Assembly (NCBI RefSeq): GCF_036271055.1
Contig: NZ_DATBBJ010000031.1
Span: 1-64,000, forward strand
Source of the DNA: Scandinavium sp036271055
Lineage (GTDB): Bacteria; Pseudomonadota; Gammaproteobacteria; Enterobacterales; Enterobacteriaceae
Length of the DNA: 64,000 nucleotides
Reading direction: 5' to 3'
The first letter of the stretch is position 1; every line of letters begins with the position of its first letter. The notes under the pieces were generated by a model. It saw only the letters and a program-made list of their open reading frames with translations, was not told the DNA's origin and ran no database searches. Position numbers and translations under genes: made by a program. Shown one piece after another: positions 60,625 to 64,000 of this stretch.

Positions 60625-61623
60625 TTAACGCTTATTCGCTACCAACTGGAGCGCCTGTTCGAGCACTTCAATATCTGCGCCCGCTTTATGCGCGTTCTCG
60701 CTCAGGTAGCGACGCCACTGGCGTGCGCCCGGAATGCCCTGGAACAGGCCGAGCATATGACGAGTGACATGGCCGAGATAGGTGCCGTTGCTCAACTCAC
60801 GTTCGATATACGGATACATGGCGCGAACCACCGCAACCGGGTCCGGATCACTGCCTTCCACACCATAAATCTCGCGATCGACTGCAGCGAGAATGCCCGG
60901 GTTCTGATACGCCTCGCGGCCCACCATTACGCCATCCATATGCTGCAAATGCAGTTTGGCTTCTTCCAGCGTTTTAACGCCGCCGTTAATCGACATTGTC
61001 AGGTGCGGGAAGTCACGTTTGAGCTGATAAACACGCGGGTAATCGAGTGGCGGAATTTCGCGGTTTTCTTTCGGGCTGAGGCCAGAAAGCCACGCTTTAC
61101 GCGCATGGATGATGAACATCTCGCATTCGCCGTTGCCGGAAACGGTGTTGATAAAATCACAGAGGAATTCATAGCTGTCCTGGTCATCAATGCCAATACG
61201 CGTTTTGACGGTTACCGGAATCGACACCACATCGCGCATCGCTTTAATGCAGTCTGCAACCAGCTGTGCGTTACCCATCAGGCACGCGCCAAACATCCCG
61301 TTCTGCACACGATCGGACGGACAGCCGACGTTGAGGTTGATCTCATCGTAGCCACGTTCTTCAGCCAGTTTGGCACAATGTGCCAGCGCCGCCGGATCAC
61401 TCCCGCCGAGCTGTAAAGCTAACGGATGCTCTTCCTCGCTGTACGCCAGATAGTCGCCCTTACCGTGAATAATCGCCCCGGTGGTCACCATTTCGGTGTA
61501 CAGAAGTGTGTGACGCGACAGCAGGCGCAGGAAGTAACGACAATGCCGGTCCGTCCAGTCGAGCATCGGTGCGATGGAGAAGCGGTGTGCAGGATAAGCG
61601 GTGGATTGTGTTTCTGGCAGCAT
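60625..61623 (-). CDS. dusA: DusA, tRNA-dihydrouridine(20/20a) synthase
   Basis: 332 residues. FMN barrel with APMLDWTDRHCRYFLRLLSR, catalytic Cys in LNVGCPSDRVQNGMFGACLM and INGGVKTLEEA. It reduces U20/U20a of tRNA. In E. coli it is beside pspG and close to zur. Confidence 0.95.
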   Translation of the reverse strand: MLPETQSTAYPAHRFSIAPMLDWTDRHCRYFLRLLSRHTLLYTEMVTTGAIIHGKGDYLAYSEEEHPLALQLGGSDPAALAHCAKLAEERGYDEINLNVGCPSDRVQNGMFGACLMGNAQLVADCIKAMRDVVSIPVTVKTRIGIDDQDSYEFLCDFINTVSGNGECEMFIIHARKAWLSGLSPKENREIPPLDYPRVYQLKRDFPHLTMSINGGVKTLEEAKLHLQHMDGVMVGREAYQNPGILAAVDREIYGVEGSDPDPVAVVRAMYPYIERELSNGTYLGHVTRHMLGLFQGIPGARQWRRYLSENAHKAGADIEVLEQALQLVANKR

Positions 61624-61710
61624 GGCGAAGGTTTGAGCATCCGGTGGAAAATGGGGCGCTACTATAGCACAAAGAAAAAGCTGAGGTACGCTGGCACGGA
61701 ACTACCGGCC

Positions 61711-61748
61711 AGGCGTAGGCCCGGCAAGGCATCGCCGCCGCCGGGCAA
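61711..61748. repeat. REP-type sequence upstream of dusA
   Basis: gccaggcgtaggcccggcaa followed by ggcatcgccgccgccgggc forms an imperfect GCCGGGC-type palindrome near the TraF-like gene end. Confidence 0.55.
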
Positions 61749-61766
61749 AAAGAACGCAGGAAACGA

Positions 61767-63077
61767 TTAGAACGTCAGACCCAATTGCACGCCTGCGCCC
61801 CAGGTTTGGTCTTCACCGTACAAGCCCATTAAATCAACATGTACCGTGTTCAGCGGTGCGAAACCCACACCTGCGGTAAAGACATTGCTGTCATTACCTT
61901 TAACATCGGCGCGATAACCTGCTCGCACCGCCAGCCAACTCAACGGCGTCACTTCTGCCCCGACCCCGACATACTGCGAATCGTCTTCGCTCTTGAAGCC
62001 TTTGGTTTCCGTCAGGTCGCCATCGGCAGTTAAGGTTAACAGGTCGGTATGCCAGGCCACCCCTGCCGTCACTAACGGACGGATTTGGTAAGTGTCTTTG
62101 TAGTTGGTGGTGACGCCCGTTGCACCGTTGGTGATACGCACGTCCTTGGTGTCGATATCGCGTGACATCAGGTTTTGACCACTTAACCCCACAGTCCAGT
62201 TTTCACCGAAATCTGCCGCGACACCTGCATCAACGTTAAAGCCAGTATCGTCATTGCGGTACTTGCTCTTTTTCCAGTCATCGCTGTGATAATCATCAAT
62301 AGAAGTGGTGTAGTTGTAGAGCCAGGTTTGTTGCAGTTTTGGCGTCACGCCCAACGATACAGGCACGCCGCCGATATCGAATTTTCTGGCAATCGCTATC
62401 CCATAATCGGAAACAATCGCAGCCTTACCGGAAGCCGTTGAATTGAGGTTATTGGTGAGTTGATCGCTGCCATTCACCAGTGCATCAGCCGCCTGCGAGG
62501 CTGCAAACGCATCCGAATTCTGGATGTTACGCAGGTAATCAATATCATTTTGATCGATGCTGGAACTCGCCTGTGCGTGGGCATAAGCTTTAGCAACGAA
62601 CGCCAGCGATACGGCAGGCGTCGGCACGCTGACGGCTATTCCGGCCCCGGCGTTTGCCCGCGCGGTTTTGCCACGTAGATCTTCCAGTTGCCCTGCGAGA
62701 TCACCCGCCGCACTCTGGAACTGATTTAACGTTCCGCCCGGATCCATCAGGATCCCTTCTGGCGTCAAATCATCAATCACATTTTGGTAATGGTTGATCT
62801 CATCACTGATATCATCGATTTGATCGCGAAGATTGTCTTTGTCGGTAATCTGCGCCCCCACAGATGGAATAACGACAGAGACATCATCATCCGGCTGTGA
62901 TTTCGCCAGCAGCGCGGGGTTGATCAGCACCGCACTCCCGTAATTCGCCGACGCCACGCCAGTCCCACCCATTGCATCATTTCGTGCTTCAGACCACGTA
63001 TTGGCCGCTCCCGCCTGATTTGCCATAAACAGGGAGACGGCCGCTGACACCACAGAATATTTGATATTTTTTTTCAC
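61767..63077 (-). CDS. TraF-like outer-membrane beta-barrel protein
   Basis: 436 residues with a signal peptide (LFMANQAGA) and a mature start NTWSEARNDAMGGTGVASAN. The pattern of a plasmid-transfer-TraF type barrel (alternating strands, final LGLTF) with an inserted helical segment (about 82-137, KDNLRDQIDDISDEINHYQN) fits the chromosomal 'conjugal transfer protein TraF' family. No other transfer gene is near, so it is not part of a conjugation system; function unknown. It lies between dusA and a cupin gene where K-12 has other genes. Confidence 0.75.
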   Translation of the reverse strand: MKKNIKYSVVSAAVSLFMANQAGAANTWSEARNDAMGGTGVASANYGSAVLINPALLAKSQPDDDVSVVIPSVGAQITDKDNLRDQIDDISDEINHYQNVIDDLTPEGILMDPGGTLNQFQSAAGDLAGQLEDLRGKTARANAGAGIAVSVPTPAVSLAFVAKAYAHAQASSSIDQNDIDYLRNIQNSDAFAASQAADALVNGSDQLTNNLNSTASGKAAIVSDYGIAIARKFDIGGVPVSLGVTPKLQQTWLYNYTTSIDDYHSDDWKKSKYRNDDTGFNVDAGVAADFGENWTVGLSGQNLMSRDIDTKDVRITNGATGVTTNYKDTYQIRPLVTAGVAWHTDLLTLTADGDLTETKGFKSEDDSQYVGVGAEVTPLSWLAVRAGYRADVKGNDSNVFTAGVGFAPLNTVHVDLMGLYGEDQTWGAGVQLGLTF

Positions 63078-63253
63078 AGTATGCTCGTTATTTGCAGGTG
63101 AACGTTTATCCCCGTTCAGTTATCCGCTGAAAAGGGTCTAACTATTGCTGTGAATAACGATGTAAAAAGCAGCCAATTAGGGTGATTTGCATTAAGGCGC
63201 GCTGTGATAACGTTGGAATATGTGCAGCCCCTCACTATTTATAGAAGAGATTG

Positions 63254-63742
63254 TTATTTTCGTGAAGGTTTCCCATCATGCTGACCAAAAAATTGCGGCG
63301 GATGGTCTACCCATCGGTCCTGGCGGGTCGCGGCATAATCGGTATTAAGCGGATAATAAATACGGTTATGCTTTTTATTCGCTTCGCCGACTACCAGTAG
63401 ATTTACCTCTTCCTCAGTATTATTGATGAAGGTATGACACACCCCTGTTCCCGCCGGAAAACCTACGCTGTCGCCGGGTTCAAGCTGCCACAGATAGCCG
63501 TTGATCCACGCCTGTGGGCGGCCTTCAATCACATAAATAAACTCTTCTTCATCACTTTCTGCGTGGGGATAGGAGGTGCGCCTGCCTGGCGGAATACGTT
63601 CATGATGAATCCCTAAACGCATTAGCCCTAGCTTACGGGCCAGCGGCGCGCCGATGGCAAACAATTCTGGGCTGTCGGGATAAGTGGAATTATCGGGCTC
63701 TTCCAGTTCGCGCCAGTGACGAATACAGTCTGGTCTTTTCAT
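63254..63742 (-). CDS. Cupin-domain protein
   Basis: 162 residues: RTSYPHAESDEEEFIYVIEG and GVCHTFINNTEEEVNLLVVG are the two cupin motifs, with His, Glu and His for a metal. No signal peptide. It begins 113 bp before zur, divergent from it. The substrate is not known. Confidence 0.75.
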   Translation of the reverse strand: MKRPDCIRHWRELEEPDNSTYPDSPELFAIGAPLARKLGLMRLGIHHERIPPGRRTSYPHAESDEEEFIYVIEGRPQAWINGYLWQLEPGDSVGFPAGTGVCHTFINNTEEEVNLLVVGEANKKHNRIYYPLNTDYAATRQDRWVDHPPQFFGQHDGKPSRK

Positions 63743-63815
63743 GATCTTCCCTCAGATTGGGTATGCGTCAGGTATAGCATACCCGGCAGGATATCGGTGT
63801 TTTGCCCTGGATATG

Positions 63816-63837
63816 ATAAAGTACGCGTTTACTTTAT
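63816..63837. promoter_or_regulatory. Palindrome at the zur promoter
   Basis: ataaagta-cgcgtt-tactttat has perfect 8-base arms, 19 bp before the zur ATG. It is a candidate operator shared by zur and the divergent cupin gene. Confidence 0.5.
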
Positions 63838-63855
63838 ACCCGATTCGAGGCGCCT

Positions 63856-64000
63856 ATGGACCAGACCACTCCACAAGACATGCTCGTGCAAGCCGAAAGG
63901 CTCTGTGCCCAACGTGGCGTCCGTCTGACACCGCAACGCCTCGAAGTGTTACGCCTGATGACGCTGCAACAAGGCGCTATCAGCGCGTATGATCTGCTGG
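63856..64000 (+). CDS. zur: Zur, zinc uptake repressor (5' part)
   Basis: The first 48 codons, running off the right edge: MDQTTPQDMLVQAERLCAQR, then GVRLTPQRLEVLRLMTLQQG and AISAYDLL. It is the N-terminal winged-helix of Fur-family Zur (E. coli 171 aa). The metal sites are outside the window. Zur with zinc represses znuABC and zinc-free ribosomal proteins. Confidence 0.93.
   Translation, partial: MDQTTPQDMLVQAERLCAQRGVRLTPQRLEVLRLMTLQQGAISAYDLL

Noticed and set aside
60688..61416. 242-codon frame opposite dusA
   Set aside because: Antisense shadow of a conserved gene.
1..64000. CRISPR array, rRNA, tRNA genes, or prophage
   Set aside because: No regular direct repeats, no tRNA cloverleaf with CCA-type ends, and no phage structural genes were seen on reading both strands.

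Overview
The window is chromosomal DNA of a member of the Enterobacteriaceae, probably of the Enterobacter/Lelliottia/Leclercia kind. The evidence is the gene order zur-dusA-pspG-qorA-dnaB-alr-tyrB-aphA-yjbR-uvrA-ssb-yjcB-pdeC-soxS-soxR-ghxP-yjcE-actP-yjcH-acs-gltP-yjcO-fdhF-phn. It follows the 92-93 min region of E. coli K-12 (here inverted), with near-identical protein lengths and motifs. The conserved backbone is interrupted by accessory modules, mostly where E. coli carries different genes. Assignments rest on reading translations and recalled family features; no database search was run.

Layout. 1-129: 3' end of an IS110-family transposase. 302-8976: phosphonate C-P lyase locus, yjdN followed by phnFGHIJKLMNOP as one tightly overlapping operon behind a tandem Pho-box-like sequence; the usual phnCDE transporter genes are not here. 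9007-12175: leftward accessory operon DUF4331 - DUF4198 - HupE/UreJ - cupin, with a BhsA-like (DUF1471) gene just upstream; all but the cupin are exported or membrane proteins, and a metal-handling role is inferred. 12551-13166: small membrane protein and yjdP. 13236-22564: sugar module at the position where K-12 has the allose (als) operon: ABC transporter (ATPase, permease, binding protein), lyxose-isomerase-like enzyme, class II aldolase and PfkB kinase, flanked by a hybrid sensor kinase and an OmpR-type response regulator. 22826-27118: selenoprotein fdhF, yjcO, gltP.

27533-33796: acetate operon acs-yjcH-actP (no nrf operon beside it), then LrgA/LrgB-type membrane proteins with a divergent LysR regulator. 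34146-39349: GTG-started porin with a DUF2057 protein, then murR (-), murQ and murP for MurNAc catabolism. A shared GGAAT-N5-ATTCC palindrome precedes both the porin and murQ and links them in one putative regulon. 39409-45704: yjcE, a solitary PemK/MazF-like gene, ghxP with three PurR-like boxes, a glutathione transferase, the SraL/RyjA small RNA, and soxR/soxS.

45689-53872: pdeC (EAL), a GAF-PAS-GGDEF protein, yjcB, ssb and uvrA sharing an SOS box, and yjbR. 54073-64000: aphA, tyrB, alr, dnaB, qorA, pspG, dusA, then a TraF-like outer-membrane protein and a second cupin inserted before zur, which runs off the right edge. Best candidates for something undescribed are the DUF4331-DUF4198-HupE-cupin operon, the porin/MurNAc regulon and the two-component-controlled sugar module.
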